A DNA stretch of 64,000 nucleotides from Alteribacter aurantiacus DSM 18675 (GCF_000429705.1 NZ_KE386942.1:77056-141055); one strand, 5' to 3'; positions 24,868 through 34,315 are shown, numbered from the stretch's first letter. Made by a program: numbers and translations. The notes: generated by a model from the sequence alone, not told the origin.

Positions 24868-25343
24868 TTCACTTCCTCCTCTTTGATAATCGTCGTTAGG
24901 TTAGCTGTGATATGTACAAACGCACAAGCAAATCCCAAAGGTACAACAGTATAAGGAATCCACATGGGAATATTAATTGAATTTGCTCGTTGATAGCTTA
25001 CACCAGAAGATGTAATCCATTTGAGACTGTAATAGAGCATCACCAAGAGAAAAACAATCATGATCACATGGCCCACTACTTGGAGAATTTTCCTTACAAA
25101 AAAAGGCACATTGTCCAACAAAATTGTAACGGATGCCTGGGACTTATATTTCAGCCCCAGACTTCCACCGATGAAGGTGATCCAAATTAATAAAAAGATT
25201 GATATTTCCCCAACCCATGATAAAGGAGCATTCAAAAAGTATCTAAAAAGTACCGATGTTGTCATGAAAACTGCCATACAAAAAATCAAGACAATCGCGA
25301 GACCTTTTTCAAATTTTGCAAGACCAGCACTAAGGAAATTCAA
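24864..25343 (-). CDS. dctQ: TRAP transporter small membrane subunit DctQ
   Basis: 159 residues, four helices, with the family motif LSWVGEISIFLLIWITFIGGSLGLKYKSQ. TTG start after GGGGAG. It lies between dctP (24-base gap) and dctM (4-base overlap). Confidence 0.92.
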   Translation of the reverse strand: MNFLSAGLAKFEKGLAIVLIFCMAVFMTTSVLFRYFLNAPLSWVGEISIFLLIWITFIGGSLGLKYKSQASVTILLDNVPFFVRKILQVVGHVIMIVFLLVMLYYSLKWITSSGVSYQRANSINIPMWIPYTVVPLGFACAFVHITANLTTIIKEEEVK

Positions 25344-25367
25344 TTGAAGCTCCCCTTTCTCTTTCTG

Positions 25368-26423
25368 TTATCTGAATGTGTCGATAAATTCTTGAATTAA
25401 TTCATTGCTTGGCCCATAAGTTTCATCAAACTGTTCAATTTGCTCGGAGAAAACATCGGCATTAAGTTCATAGATTGTCATACCTTGATCCATCAATTCC
25501 TGCTTGAACTCTTCCTCTTGGCTTGCTCGTTTCGTGACCGCATGATCAGCCGCCGCTTCAAGTGCTTCACGAATAATTTGTTGATCCGCTTCAGGCATTC
25601 CTTCAAAGACATCTTGATTTGCCAGCGCTACTGCCGGCCAAACCATATGGTTCGTAACGGCACCATACTCCACTACTTCGTGATAGTTGTTTGTAATCGT
25701 TGCATCAAGGTCCATGTCCATCCCATCAATAACCCCTGTTTGAACAGCTGCATAGACTTCTGGAAGAGGCAGGCCTTCAGAGGCTGCTCCTGTAAAACGG
25801 TAGAAATCTTGCATTGGGGGACTAGGAGTAACACGCAATGTCATGCCCTCCATATCTTCCGGAGCCCGAACTTCCGTATCTTTAAATAACATCACCCGTT
25901 GTCCTGCGAATAAATAATCAAGACCTACCAGCCCTTGTTCATCAAGAGTTCCGAGAATTTTCTTGGCAATATCGGATTTTCTTGCTTCATGTACTTCTTC
26001 TAGTGAGTCGAAGGCATAAGGTGTAAACCACGCGGCAAATGCATCTGATCTCGAACTTAGGTAGGCAGCCGTGATGAAGCCAAAGTCAATGGAGCCCGCC
26101 TCAATTTGTTGCACCATATCCGCTTCAGTTCCGAGTTGACTTGCTGGGTAAATTTCCAGGGACATGCGTCCATCTGAACGTTCATCAAGCTCTTCTCCGA
26201 ATTTTTCAGCAGCCTCATGCCACATGTGAGAAGTTGGTGTAATGTGAGCAAGTTTGAACGAATACGTTTCAGATGATTCACCCGTCGCTTCACCATTATC
26301 GTTGTCGTTGTTTGCGTCTGCTGTTGCATCAGCATCACCGTCATCACCACAAGCAGCTAAAAAGACTACCATCACAGCCATCAACATAACCATTAGTGAA
26401 CGTTTTACTTGTTTCACATTCAT
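25368..26423 (-). CDS. dctP: TRAP transporter substrate-binding lipoprotein DctP
   Basis: 351 residues. Lipobox LAAC at about residue 25 and a long acidic linker; then the DctP fold FKLAHITPTSHMWHEAAEKF, GTEADMVQQIEAGSIDFGF, the R-containing GMTLRVTPSPPMQDFYRFTGAA ligand region and VIDGMDMDLD. As a lipoprotein it is tethered outside the membrane, the usual Gram-positive form. It follows the FMN adenylyltransferase gene by 35 bases. Confidence 0.92.
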   Translation of the reverse strand: MNVKQVKRSLMVMLMAVMVVFLAACGDDGDADATADANNDNDNGEATGESSETYSFKLAHITPTSHMWHEAAEKFGEELDERSDGRMSLEIYPASQLGTEADMVQQIEAGSIDFGFITAAYLSSRSDAFAAWFTPYAFDSLEEVHEARKSDIAKKILGTLDEQGLVGLDYLFAGQRVMLFKDTEVRAPEDMEGMTLRVTPSPPMQDFYRFTGAASEGLPLPEVYAAVQTGVIDGMDMDLDATITNNYHEVVEYGAVTNHMVWPAVALANQDVFEGMPEADQQIIREALEAAADHAVTKRASQEEEFKQELMDQGMTIYELNADVFSEQIEQFDETYGPSNELIQEFIDTFR

Positions 26424-26458
26424 TCCCCCAATTTAATAGTTGGATCTTTTGCCTATGA

Positions 26459-26986
26459 TCAAGGCCACCCCAGTAATGAGGTCGCCTCTCTTCTTTTGCC
26501 GATCTCCATCAACTGACGAATTCGTGTTGATGAAATGACTGTGCCACTATCACAGTGAATCGTCTCTGATATGCTGACATGGTAATGCTCTTGCAACGTT
26601 TTGATGTCTCCAACTCTGTCTTTTCCAAATCGAAAGTCGGACCCTACAATGATTTCCTTTGGAGCATAGGGCTTTAAGTCTTCCATAAATTCATAAGCGG
26701 TGCGTTGTGTGTACTCCCTATCAAAACGAGCAACAATAACCATATCTACTCCAAGTCTTTTTATACGCTTGACCTTTTCTTCAATAGGAGTCAATACTCG
26801 TGCCCCTCCAAAATATGCTTTAGGAGGTGGATCGAATGTCAGCACGGCACTAGGCAAACCCTTGTTAAGGCTTTTACTCACGGTTTGCCTTATGATTTCT
26901 TGATGGCCTCTATGAACACCATCGAAAGCTCCGATCGCCAATAAACAGCCTGTTTTATCCCGAAGTGCTTGTCCAAAGATTTTCAT
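26459..26986 (-). CDS. stand-alone FMN adenylyltransferase (FAD synthetase)
   Basis: 175 residues. Nucleotidyl-transferase motifs GAFDGVHRGHQEI near residue 19, SDFRFGKDRVGD near 118 and ISSTRIRQL near 153. Bifunctional RibF has about 310 residues; the riboflavin kinase half is absent here. The enzyme would make FAD from FMN for the oxygenase at 35169. In Geobacillus thermodenitrificans, anthranilate 3-monooxygenase (EC 1.14.14.8) works with a RibF-like FAD synthetase and a reductase. The ATG shares its A with the upstream TAA (TAATG coupling), so the 23 upstream codons are not used. Confidence 0.88.
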   Translation of the reverse strand: MKIFGQALRDKTGCLLAIGAFDGVHRGHQEIIRQTVSKSLNKGLPSAVLTFDPPPKAYFGGARVLTPIEEKVKRIKRLGVDMVIVARFDREYTQRTAYEFMEDLKPYAPKEIIVGSDFRFGKDRVGDIKTLQEHYHVSISETIHCDSGTVISSTRIRQLMEIGKRREATSLLGWP

Positions 26987-27204
26987 TATGCAGACCCCCG
27001 AGTAAACTGATCCCTTTCCTTTTCTTCTCCTTTTGAGATCCCATTTGACCCCCAATTCTCATCAGGCATTTCATGAAGGAGAACCTTTACTCTATCTTTT
27101 GAAACTTCCAAGTTCTCGCTTAGTGATACTGATATTTCTTTAATTAAGTTCCTCTTTTGCTCTACTGTTCTTCCTTCTAAAATATGAATGTGCGCAATTG
27201 GCAA
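26986..27204 (-). CDS. dmpI: 4-oxalocrotonate tautomerase
   Basis: 72 residues: PIAHIHILEGRTVEQKRNLIKEI matches XylH/DmpI closely. Pro1 (after Met removal) and Arg11 are present; by my alignment a Lys stands where Arg39 is usual, a conservative change. The C-terminus is about ten residues longer than usual. TTG start with AGGAGGGG. It converts between enol and keto forms of 2-oxohex-3-enedioate. Symbol by analogy. Confidence 0.85.
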   Translation of the reverse strand: MPIAHIHILEGRTVEQKRNLIKEISVSLSENLEVSKDRVKVLLHEMPDENWGSNGISKGEEKERDQFTRGSA

Positions 27205-27216
27205 TGGTTGCCCCTC

Positions 27217-27990
27217 CTATTTGGTAATGCTCATTGAAAGGTTGCAGAGACCCTCGTAATGCACAACAACCTCGTCACCTTCTTCAACATTGACAGCTTC
27301 AGTAAAGCCCCCGGCGAGTACGACCATTCCTGCTTTGAGACCAATGTCTTCTTTGTGGAGCATATTGACTAATTCAGCCACTGAGCGAACAGGGTGACCG
27401 AGGACGTCGGATCCTACGCCTTCATGTTGGACTTCTCCATTTTTAATGATTGTCACACCCATTTGGTCCCATGATTTCTCGTAAGGAGAGTAAGCTTGAT
27501 CGCCGAGCAGGAATTTGGTTGATGATGCATTGTCAGCCACAACATCTTCCAATGTGAAGGAGAAATTCCGGTATCGGCTATCAATGACTTCAATAGCCGG
27601 TAACACACACTCCGTTGCCATCCAAACATCACGAGGTTTGATGTGATCACCTTTTAAATCTTTTTTAAGAATAAAAGCAAGCTCAGGCTCTACTTTTGGG
27701 TGAATTAATCCTTCCATGGACAAAGATGAAGTATCCATTTCCATCTCTGAAGTTAGACGGCCGTATATCGGTTCATCTACACCGACCATTTTTTGTTTTG
27801 CCACACTTGTAAGTCCCATTTTCCACCCAATCACTTTATTGCCTCTGTTCTCTGCTTCTTCAATACACATTCTTTGTATTTGATAGGCGTCTTCTACGTT
27901 CAACGAAGGATTGGATAGGGTTACTTTGTCCATTTCCTTTCCTTGCTGTTGATGTTCATCTATGTGTCTAGCAATCTCTCTAAGATCCAT
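27217..27990 (-). CDS. dmpH: 4-oxalocrotonate decarboxylase
   Basis: 257 residues of the hydratase/decarboxylase family. I assign the decarboxylase by DmpH-like stretches: GNKVIGWKMGLTSVAKQKM, GVDEPIYGRL, LIHPKVEPELAFI, EVIDSRYRNFSFTLEDVV and ADNASSTKFLLG. It removes CO2 from 4-oxalocrotonate to give 2-oxopent-4-enoate, usually in a complex with the hydratase, whose gene is at 29956. Good GGAGGAG before the ATG. Confidence 0.87.
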   Translation of the reverse strand: MDLREIARHIDEHQQQGKEMDKVTLSNPSLNVEDAYQIQRMCIEEAENRGNKVIGWKMGLTSVAKQKMVGVDEPIYGRLTSEMEMDTSSLSMEGLIHPKVEPELAFILKKDLKGDHIKPRDVWMATECVLPAIEVIDSRYRNFSFTLEDVVADNASSTKFLLGDQAYSPYEKSWDQMGVTIIKNGEVQHEGVGSDVLGHPVRSVAELVNMLHKEDIGLKAGMVVLAGGFTEAVNVEEGDEVVVHYEGLCNLSMSITK

Positions 27991-28003
27991 AACGTTCTCC
28001 TCC

Positions 28004-29020
28004 TTAAATATGAGCCTCTTTCTTCTTCGCTAACTCGTAAGCTACATCGACAATCATGTCCTCTTGTCCTCCTACGACCTTTCGATTGCCTAGCTCAACC
28101 AAGATGTCTCTAATGTCTAAGTTATATCTTCTGGCAGCCCTCTCGGAATGTAGCAAGAAGCTCGAGTACACACCTGCGTATCCGAGAATAAGGCTCCCTT
28201 TCTCGATCTCTTGAGGTTTAGGTAAGATTGGAGCAACCACATCTTCGGCAAGGTCCATCATCTTGTATGGATCAACACCGGTTTTCACACCTAACTTATC
28301 GAGTACAGCTACCATCACTTCAGTCTGTGTGTTGCCTGCCCCCGCCCCTAAACATCGAACACTACCGTCCAAGTATGTTGCTCCTGCTTCCATCGCAGCT
28401 AAGGAGTTGGCCATCGCAAGTGACAAATTGTTATGGCCGTGAAACCCTATGTTTATTCGTAAAGCGTTTTTAAGAGCGACGATCCTCTCAGTTACTTGAT
28501 GAGGAAGTAACGTCCCTGCAGAGTCAACTACGTAAACGATATCAGCTCCATAACTTTCCATTAATCTCGCTTGTTTTACTAGCTCTTCTACAGGCGCCAT
28601 ATGTGCCATCATGAGAAATCCGACCGTTTCTAACCCAAGGTCTTTGCCCATATAAATGTGTTGCTTTGCAACGTCAGCTTCTGTTACATGTGTTGCTACT
28701 CGCACCATTTTCGCCCCGGCTGATGCAGCTTCTTTTAGCTCATGGACCGTACCAATTCCAGGTAACAAAAGAACAGCGATTTTCGCATGATCACATACTG
28801 ATGCGGCAGCTTCTATGAGCTCAAGTTCATTGGTTTTTGATCTTCCGTACTGTAATGATGAACCTCCAAGTCCATCACCATGTGCGACTTCAATATAAGG
28901 AACATTGGCCTCATTGAGTCCTTTGGCGATACGAATGACCTGATCGACAGAATATTGATGGGCCATAGCATGACTTCCGTCACGAAGGGCAACTTCTGTA
29001 ATGTATACGTCTCTGTTCAC
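28004..29020 (-). CDS. dmpG: 4-hydroxy-2-oxovalerate aldolase
   Basis: 338 residues, full length. Metal and substrate motifs TEVALRDGSHAMAHQ, EVAHGDGLGGSS and NIGFHGHNNLSLAMANS. It cleaves 4-hydroxy-2-oxovalerate to pyruvate and acetaldehyde and channels acetaldehyde to the dehydrogenase encoded two bases upstream. GTG start with GGGAGG inside the preceding gene. Confidence 0.94.
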   Translation of the reverse strand: MNRDVYITEVALRDGSHAMAHQYSVDQVIRIAKGLNEANVPYIEVAHGDGLGGSSLQYGRSKTNELELIEAAASVCDHAKIAVLLLPGIGTVHELKEAASAGAKMVRVATHVTEADVAKQHIYMGKDLGLETVGFLMMAHMAPVEELVKQARLMESYGADIVYVVDSAGTLLPHQVTERIVALKNALRINIGFHGHNNLSLAMANSLAAMEAGATYLDGSVRCLGAGAGNTQTEVMVAVLDKLGVKTGVDPYKMMDLAEDVVAPILPKPQEIEKGSLILGYAGVYSSFLLHSERAARRYNLDIRDILVELGNRKVVGGQEDMIVDVAYELAKKKEAHI

Positions 29021-29022
29021 TC

Positions 29023-29922
29023 CTACTGCCTCCCTGCTTTCTCTTTTACGGTCTCGTACTGTGCCAAAGCAATATCTTCAGCTACTTTTACCGCGGCAGC
29101 TGTCATAATATCAAGGTTGCCAGAGTATGTTTCCAAGTAATCTCCGGCTCCTTCTACTTCAACAAATACGGTTACTTTATTTTCATCAAAAACAGGCTCA
29201 GCTCTTAGTCGATAGCCAGGAACATAGCATTGAACGTCTTTAACCATGGCTAGAATCGATTGCTTGACCTCTTCTTCGTTCATCTCGCGATCAGCAACTT
29301 CACAATATACCGTATCTCGCATCATGATCGGTGGTTCTGCAGGATTCAAAATGATGATGGCTTTCCCTTCTTTTGCCCCACCAATCGTTTCAATCCCACT
29401 TTTAGTTGTAATCGTAAATTCATCAATATTCGCTCTTGTTCCTGGACCGGCACTTTTACTCGCAATTGTGGCAACAATTTCTGCATAATTTACAGAACTA
29501 ACGCGATTGACCGCATGGACGATCGGTATAGTAGCTTGTCCACCACATGTAATCATGTTGACAACGGATTCTTTACTTAAGTCAGTCATGTTCACTGGAG
29601 GAACGACCGATGGTCCAATAGCTGCAGGTGTCAAATCAATAAGTTGCTTCCCTGTTCCTTTTAAAGCTTCTACGTGTTTTACGTGTGCTTTAGCTGATGT
29701 GGCATCAAATAAAATATCAGCAAGTTCCGGCCTCTCTAGGAAACCTTCAATACCATTTACGATCACTTTTAACCCATTTGCTTTTGCTCTTTTTAACCCA
29801 TCTGAATGACGGTCTATGCCGATCATTGTAGTGACCTCTAGTGTTTTTGAACGCATTAATTTCATGAGTAGATCTGTTCCAATATTACCTGATCCAATGA
29901 TGCCCACCTTTACCTTTTCCAA
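29023..29922 (-). CDS. dmpF: acetaldehyde dehydrogenase (acylating)
   Basis: About 299 residues. Rossmann start KVKVGIIGSGNIGTDLL, catalytic Cys in VNMITCGGQATIP, KSAGPGTRANIDEFT and GNLDIMTAAAVK. It turns acetaldehyde, NAD and CoA into acetyl-CoA in complex with the aldolase. I favour TTG 29922 (GGAG nine bases upstream); an in-frame TTG at 29937 would add five residues. Confidence 0.93.
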   Translation of the reverse strand: MEKVKVGIIGSGNIGTDLLMKLMRSKTLEVTTMIGIDRHSDGLKRAKANGLKVIVNGIEGFLERPELADILFDATSAKAHVKHVEALKGTGKQLIDLTPAAIGPSVVPPVNMTDLSKESVVNMITCGGQATIPIVHAVNRVSSVNYAEIVATIASKSAGPGTRANIDEFTITTKSGIETIGGAKEGKAIIILNPAEPPIMMRDTVYCEVADREMNEEEVKQSILAMVKDVQCYVPGYRLRAEPVFDENKVTVFVEVEGAGDYLETYSGNLDIMTAAAVKVAEDIALAQYETVKEKAGRQ

Positions 29923-29955
29923 GCAGGTACACTCCAATCTTTAATGTAAATTCTC

Positions 29956-30738
29956 CTATTCACTAAACGTTATTTTGACGGTGCCTAGGTGATCAAAGTC
30001 TGCATGAAATGTATCTCCAGGCTTCATATCGACCGCTGCTGATAAAGCTCCGGAAAGAATAATATCTCCAGCCTTTAGAGAACCGCCTACTTCCGCAAGC
30101 TTTTCACCAAGCCAGGCTACACATGCCGCTGGATGACCGAGAACATCCTTCCCCGTACCTTCATTAACAAAATCACCATTTTTATATGCTTTCATTTTGA
30201 TTGATTCAAGCTCGATATCCTCCACCTTAAAACGCTGATCACCTATAACGAACAACCCAGATGAAGCATTATCTGCAATGGTGTCAGGTAGCTTGATTTT
30301 CCAATCAGCAATTCTACTATCTACCACTTCAATCGCTGGTACCACATAATCTGTAGCTTCGAGAACATCGGCGATAGTAATGGATTTAGTAGTCAGGTCT
30401 TTTTTTAAAACAAATGCAATTTCAGCTTCCGCTTTCGGTTGCATTACCTGATTAAAAGAGACAACCCCTTTATTTTCAACCTTCATATCATCCAAGAGAT
30501 GACCATAATCGGGCTCATCGACTCCTAGAAGTTGTTGCATAGCCAAAGAGGTTAACCCTATCTTATGACCGACAATCCTCTTACCCTTTTCCAACTTCCG
30601 TTTAATCGTCTCCTTTTGTACCTGGTACGCGTCATCAATAGTAAGGTGTGGATTCAATTCCGTTAGGGGCTTCATCCCATCTCTCTTTTTTTCTGCTTCG
30701 AGCAAATAATTTGAATAATCCTGAACGGTTAAACTCAT
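29956..30738 (-). CDS. dmpE: 2-keto-4-pentenoate hydratase
   Basis: 260 residues. DmpE-like stretches distinguish it from its decarboxylase paralogue: IVGHKIGLTSLAMQQLLGVDEPDYGHL, EVVDSRIADWKIKLPDT and ADNASSGLFVIGDQ. It adds water to 2-oxopent-4-enoate, giving 4-hydroxy-2-oxovalerate. Metal-binding Glu residues sit in QPKAEAEIAFVL. Confidence 0.88.
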   Translation of the reverse strand: MSLTVQDYSNYLLEAEKKRDGMKPLTELNPHLTIDDAYQVQKETIKRKLEKGKRIVGHKIGLTSLAMQQLLGVDEPDYGHLLDDMKVENKGVVSFNQVMQPKAEAEIAFVLKKDLTTKSITIADVLEATDYVVPAIEVVDSRIADWKIKLPDTIADNASSGLFVIGDQRFKVEDIELESIKMKAYKNGDFVNEGTGKDVLGHPAACVAWLGEKLAEVGGSLKAGDIILSGALSAAVDMKPGDTFHADFDHLGTVKITFSE

Positions 30739-30759
30739 AGATGATTCAACTCCATTGAT

Positions 30760-32247
30760 TCATAGTTTGATTGTGACGTTAGATAATTCACTGTAGAAAT
30801 CGAAGCTATGAGCTCCTCCTTCTCTTCCAACTCCGCTCCCTTTCATCCCGCCAAATGGCGTCCGCAAATCTCTTAAGTACCAAGTATTCACCCATATAAT
30901 GCCCGCCTCTATTTGGTGAGCAACCCGGTGAGCTCTCCGTAAATCGTTAGTCCAAATTGTCGTTCCAAGACCATATTTCGTATCGTTGGCGTATTCTATC
31001 ACTTCATCTTCTGTCTCAAATGGGATCACCGTTACAACCGGTCCAAAAATTTCTTCTTGCACGCATCGGGCAGTTTGACTAAGACCAGTGATAATCGTTG
31101 GCTTCACATAACAACCTTTCTCTACAGAAGAAGGGAGTTCTGCCCCACCAGTAACGATCGTTCCACCTTCCTCTTTTGCTAAGTGGATATACCCAAGGAC
31201 GTGTTCGTAATGTTCTCTGCTAACAAGAGAACCCATGTCTGCGTCAGGGTCGAAAGGATTTCCAACATTGAGCTCCTCTGTTCGTGCTACAAACTTTTCC
31301 AAGAACGTGTCGTAAACAGTACTCTCGACATAGATTCTTGAGCCCGCAAGACACACCTGACCTTGATTAAGAAAGCTCGATTTTAAGGTCGTATCAATCA
31401 CTTCATCCAGATCGGAGTCTGCGAAGATAATGTTAGGGTTTTTACCACCCAGTTCAAATGAAACCTTCTTTAGAGATGGGGCTGCAGCTTTCATAATAGC
31501 CGTCCCTGTTTTTGTATCCCCCGTAAAGGTAACCGCATCTACCTCAGGGTGCTTCGTAATAGCTTCTCCTGCCGAATCCGCCCCAAAGCCGTGAACAAGG
31601 TTAACAACCCCATTCGGCACACCTGCTTCTTTACAAATCTCAGCAAGCAAAGTGGCTGTCATTGGAGTCCACTCCGATGGCTTCATTACTGCTGTGCTTC
31701 CCGCAGCTAAACAAGGAGCCAGCTTCCACGTGAGCAAGAGGAGAGGCAAATTCCACGGGTTAATCATTCCAACTACACCAACAGGTCTTCGAATTGCATA
31801 ATGAAGGGCCTTTTGGTCTTGTTGGTAACTTTCTGTGCCCATGGATGTAAGATAATCCGCAAAAAAATAAAAGTTGTGCGCTGCTCTAGTTATGTCCATC
31901 TCCAGTGCAAGGGAATATGGTTTTCCAGTATCAGTTGCTTCTATAAAAGCAAGCTCTTCTTTTCTTTTTAGGATTTCATCTCCGATTCTTCGAAGCATCC
32001 CCGATCGTTCAAAAGCTGAAAGGTCTTTCCAAGGTCCCGTCAACGCCCTTTTTGCCGCCTTTACGGCTCGATCGACTTCAGACTCTCCTCCAATGGCAAT
32101 GGACCCGATTACTTCTTCCGTAGCCGGGTTCATATTTTGAATCACGCGATCGCTATCTGAATCAACAAACACCCCATCAATAAAATGTTTGCAATCGATA
32201 GGCTTATAGTGTTTAAGTGCTTCATGGTCGATCGTTTTTGATTGCAT
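30760..32247 (-). CDS. nbaE: 2-aminomuconate 6-semialdehyde dehydrogenase
   Basis: 495 residues, ALDH superfamily, HMSDH/AMSDH branch. NPWNLPLLLLTWKLAPCLAAGS, catalytic Glu in FELGGKNPN, catalytic Cys in NQGQVCLAGS and EEIFGPVVTVIPF. With NAD it oxidises 2-aminomuconate semialdehyde to 2-aminomuconate. ATG 32247 follows GAAGGGGCG; the upstream ATG at 32280 lacks a ribosome binding site. Specificity is inferred from the neighbouring ACMSD and deaminase genes. Confidence 0.88.
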   Translation of the reverse strand: MQSKTIDHEALKHYKPIDCKHFIDGVFVDSDSDRVIQNMNPATEEVIGSIAIGGESEVDRAVKAAKRALTGPWKDLSAFERSGMLRRIGDEILKRKEELAFIEATDTGKPYSLALEMDITRAAHNFYFFADYLTSMGTESYQQDQKALHYAIRRPVGVVGMINPWNLPLLLLTWKLAPCLAAGSTAVMKPSEWTPMTATLLAEICKEAGVPNGVVNLVHGFGADSAGEAITKHPEVDAVTFTGDTKTGTAIMKAAAPSLKKVSFELGGKNPNIIFADSDLDEVIDTTLKSSFLNQGQVCLAGSRIYVESTVYDTFLEKFVARTEELNVGNPFDPDADMGSLVSREHYEHVLGYIHLAKEEGGTIVTGGAELPSSVEKGCYVKPTIITGLSQTARCVQEEIFGPVVTVIPFETEDEVIEYANDTKYGLGTTIWTNDLRRAHRVAHQIEAGIIWVNTWYLRDLRTPFGGMKGSGVGREGGAHSFDFYSELSNVTIKL

Positions 32248-32320
32248 ATCGATACGCCCCTTCGATCTAATTTCATTCATTTTAGAATGTGCCGGTTATA
32301 AAAACCGGCACAGGTTGACT

Positions 32321-32788
32321 CTATTCCTCAACTTCCACGACAAGTTCGATTTCAATTGCTGTATTATTCGGCAATTGAGCCATACCTACTGCAGAACGCG
32401 CGTGAATGCCTTTTTCACCAAAGACTTCGACCAGCAGATCTGAGGCACCATTCATGACTTTGGGTTGATCTGTAAAGGATTCGGTACAGTTCACAAAACC
32501 GAGCATTTTTACAATTCTCTTCACTTTGCTCAATTCACCGATTTCATGCTTAATCACACTAAGGAGGTTCAGCATGGATTGCCTTGATGCAAGGTAGCCT
32601 TCTTCTATATCTAGGTCTCTACCTAATTTCCCATGGTATTCGTCTACACCTTGTCCTGAAGTGTAGATCAAATTGCCGGTCTTAACGTAGGGTACATAAT
32701 TACCTACTGGCTTTCTCATAGATTTAAGCGAAAGACCCAAGCTGTTTATTTTTTCTTCCGGGCTAAGTGTTTGATTAACCATTTTCAT
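32321..32788 (-). CDS. nbaF: 2-aminomuconate deaminase (RidA family)
   Basis: 155 residues, longer than RidA (about 125) by an N-terminal extension and like the AmnD/NbaF type. VGNYVPYVKTGNLIYTSGQ, then ARSAVGMAQLPNNTAIEIELVVEV with the ligand-binding Arg. It hydrolyses 2-aminomuconate to 4-oxalocrotonate plus ammonia. It overlaps the ACMSD gene by 14 bases. Confidence 0.86.
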   Translation of the reverse strand: MKMVNQTLSPEEKINSLGLSLKSMRKPVGNYVPYVKTGNLIYTSGQGVDEYHGKLGRDLDIEEGYLASRQSMLNLLSVIKHEIGELSKVKRIVKMLGFVNCTESFTDQPKVMNGASDLLVEVFGEKGIHARSAVGMAQLPNNTAIEIELVVEVEE

Positions 32789-33785
32789 GTAGCCTCTCTT
32801 TCACTTTTAAGAGCTTCGCTGCTGTCTCCCCCATCAGTTTGGCGCGATCGTCTGGTGAGAGACTCGTCATTTGATTAATGGTTTTTCCAGGCGGCGACTC
32901 TTTCAACAAAAACGGGTAGTCAGACCCCATAACAAGCTTGTCTACACCAAACTTCTCAATTAAATATTCCGTGTTTTGCTCATCATACGTGAGAGCATCG
33001 AAGTAGAAGTTCTTCACATAATGGCTCGGTGGATGCTCTGTAACCCGAAGATCTGGCCAAACATGCCAACCTTGGTCCAGGCGAGGCAAGATGTATGGGA
33101 ACGATCCTGCTCCATGTGCAAACCAAACACGAAGATTTGGACACTCTTCAATCACACCTCCCCAAATTAAACTGGCTGCAGCCAATGCCGTTTCACTTGG
33201 CATGCCAACTGTGTACATGAAATTATGACGAGGTGTTCGATCCTTGGCCATCGTTTCCCAAGGGTGAATGAATACAAGGACGTCCCATTCTTCTGCTTTT
33301 TTAAAAAATGGAAGGAACTCTGGTGTGTCCAGGTTTTGACCGTTTACATTCGTTCCGATTTCAATTCCTGAAAGGCCCAGCTCGTGTACACATCTATCCA
33401 TCTCTTCTATTGCGGCATCCACATCTTGAAGGGGAACACTTCCCAGACCGATGAATCGGTCCGGCCGATCGTTCACCATCTGCCCAATAAAATTGTTTTG
33501 AAGTTGAATCATTTCGAGCGCTTGATCAAGCGGTGCCCAGTAAGAGAATGTCACCGGGATCGGCGAAACCACTTGCATGTCAATGCCTTCTTGATCCATG
33601 TCTTGTACAATCTTTTCTGGTGACCAAACTTGATCAGTTACTTTTCTGAACAGCTTTCCTGACACCATAATATCTGCTTCAGTATCACTTGTTTTCATCA
33701 CAACCGGCCATCTGTCTTGACCGTATTTCTCTTGAAAATCAGGTAAGTCCGGAGGCATCACGTGGGTATGAGCATCTATTCGCAT
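32775..33785 (-). CDS. nbaD: 2-amino-3-carboxymuconate-6-semialdehyde decarboxylase
   Basis: 336 residues, amidohydrolase superfamily. Zinc ligands: DAHTHV at residues 4-9, the FIHPW His, FAHGAGSFPYILPRL and the Asp of MGSDYPF. It decarboxylates the dioxygenase product to 2-aminomuconate semialdehyde, steering the pathway away from quinolinate. ATG 33785 overlaps the dioxygenase stop by ten bases; GTG 33791 is an alternative. Confidence 0.92.
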   Translation of the reverse strand: MRIDAHTHVMPPDLPDFQEKYGQDRWPVVMKTSDTEADIMVSGKLFRKVTDQVWSPEKIVQDMDQEGIDMQVVSPIPVTFSYWAPLDQALEMIQLQNNFIGQMVNDRPDRFIGLGSVPLQDVDAAIEEMDRCVHELGLSGIEIGTNVNGQNLDTPEFLPFFKKAEEWDVLVFIHPWETMAKDRTPRHNFMYTVGMPSETALAAASLIWGGVIEECPNLRVWFAHGAGSFPYILPRLDQGWHVWPDLRVTEHPPSHYVKNFYFDALTYDEQNTEYLIEKFGVDKLVMGSDYPFLLKESPPGKTINQMTSLSPDDRAKLMGETAAKLLKVKERLHENG

Positions 33786-34315
33786 TTCCACACATCCACT
33801 TCTTCAGGCATGACATAGCCACATTTATCACACGTGCGAAGTTCTTCACTTCCATTGAATTCTTCGATTGCCCCTTTTACTTGCGTTTCAATGTTGGTTA
33901 GTTGAACAGTCGCTTTATGCATTTGATGATTACAGCTGTCACAGAACCAAACGAAGTCTTCAAGCTCTCCTTCAGCTCTCTTTCTTTCTAGAACGATTCC
34001 ATATGTGTCCGCTACACGATGAGGAGAGTGAGGAACATTTGAAGGAAGCATAAAGACTTCTCCTTCTTTTACAGTAATGACTTCTCGCTCCCCCTTATCG
34101 TTAATGCACTCCACATAGCAGTCACCCTTCATTTGATAGAAAAACTCGTCGGAAGGATCAACATGAAAGTCTCTTCTACGATTCGGACCACCGAGAAGCA
34201 TGGCAATAAATTCTGAGTCTTCCCACAGAACCTTGTTGTTTACAGGTGGTTTAAGTAAGTGCTTGTTTTCCTCTACCATTTGCATTAGGTTGAACGCTCT
34301 AGATTTTAAATCCAT
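33776..34315 (-). CDS. nbaC: 3-hydroxyanthranilate 3,4-dioxygenase
   Basis: 179 residues, cupin fold. Iron ligands fall at the canonical bacterial positions His51, Glu57 and His95, within GGPNRRRDFHVDPSDEFFYQ and PSNVPHSPHR. Two CxxC pairs (Cys125/128 and Cys162/165) form the rubredoxin-like site of the bacterial enzyme. It opens the ring of 3-hydroxyanthranilate. ATG after AGGAGGG. It is the first gene after an 83-base gap and could have its own promoter. Confidence 0.95.
   Translation of the reverse strand: MDLKSRAFNLMQMVEENKHLLKPPVNNKVLWEDSEFIAMLLGGPNRRRDFHVDPSDEFFYQMKGDCYVECINDKGEREVITVKEGEVFMLPSNVPHSPHRVADTYGIVLERKRAEGELEDFVWFCDSCNHQMHKATVQLTNIETQVKGAIEEFNGSEELRTCDKCGYVMPEEVDVWKCE

Noticed and set aside
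27217..30738. Calling both members of the hydratase/decarboxylase pair the same enzyme
   Set aside because: Family-specific stretches separate them: YRNF...ADNASST with GWKMGLTS for the decarboxylase, IADWKIK...ADNASSG with GHKIGLTS for the hydratase.
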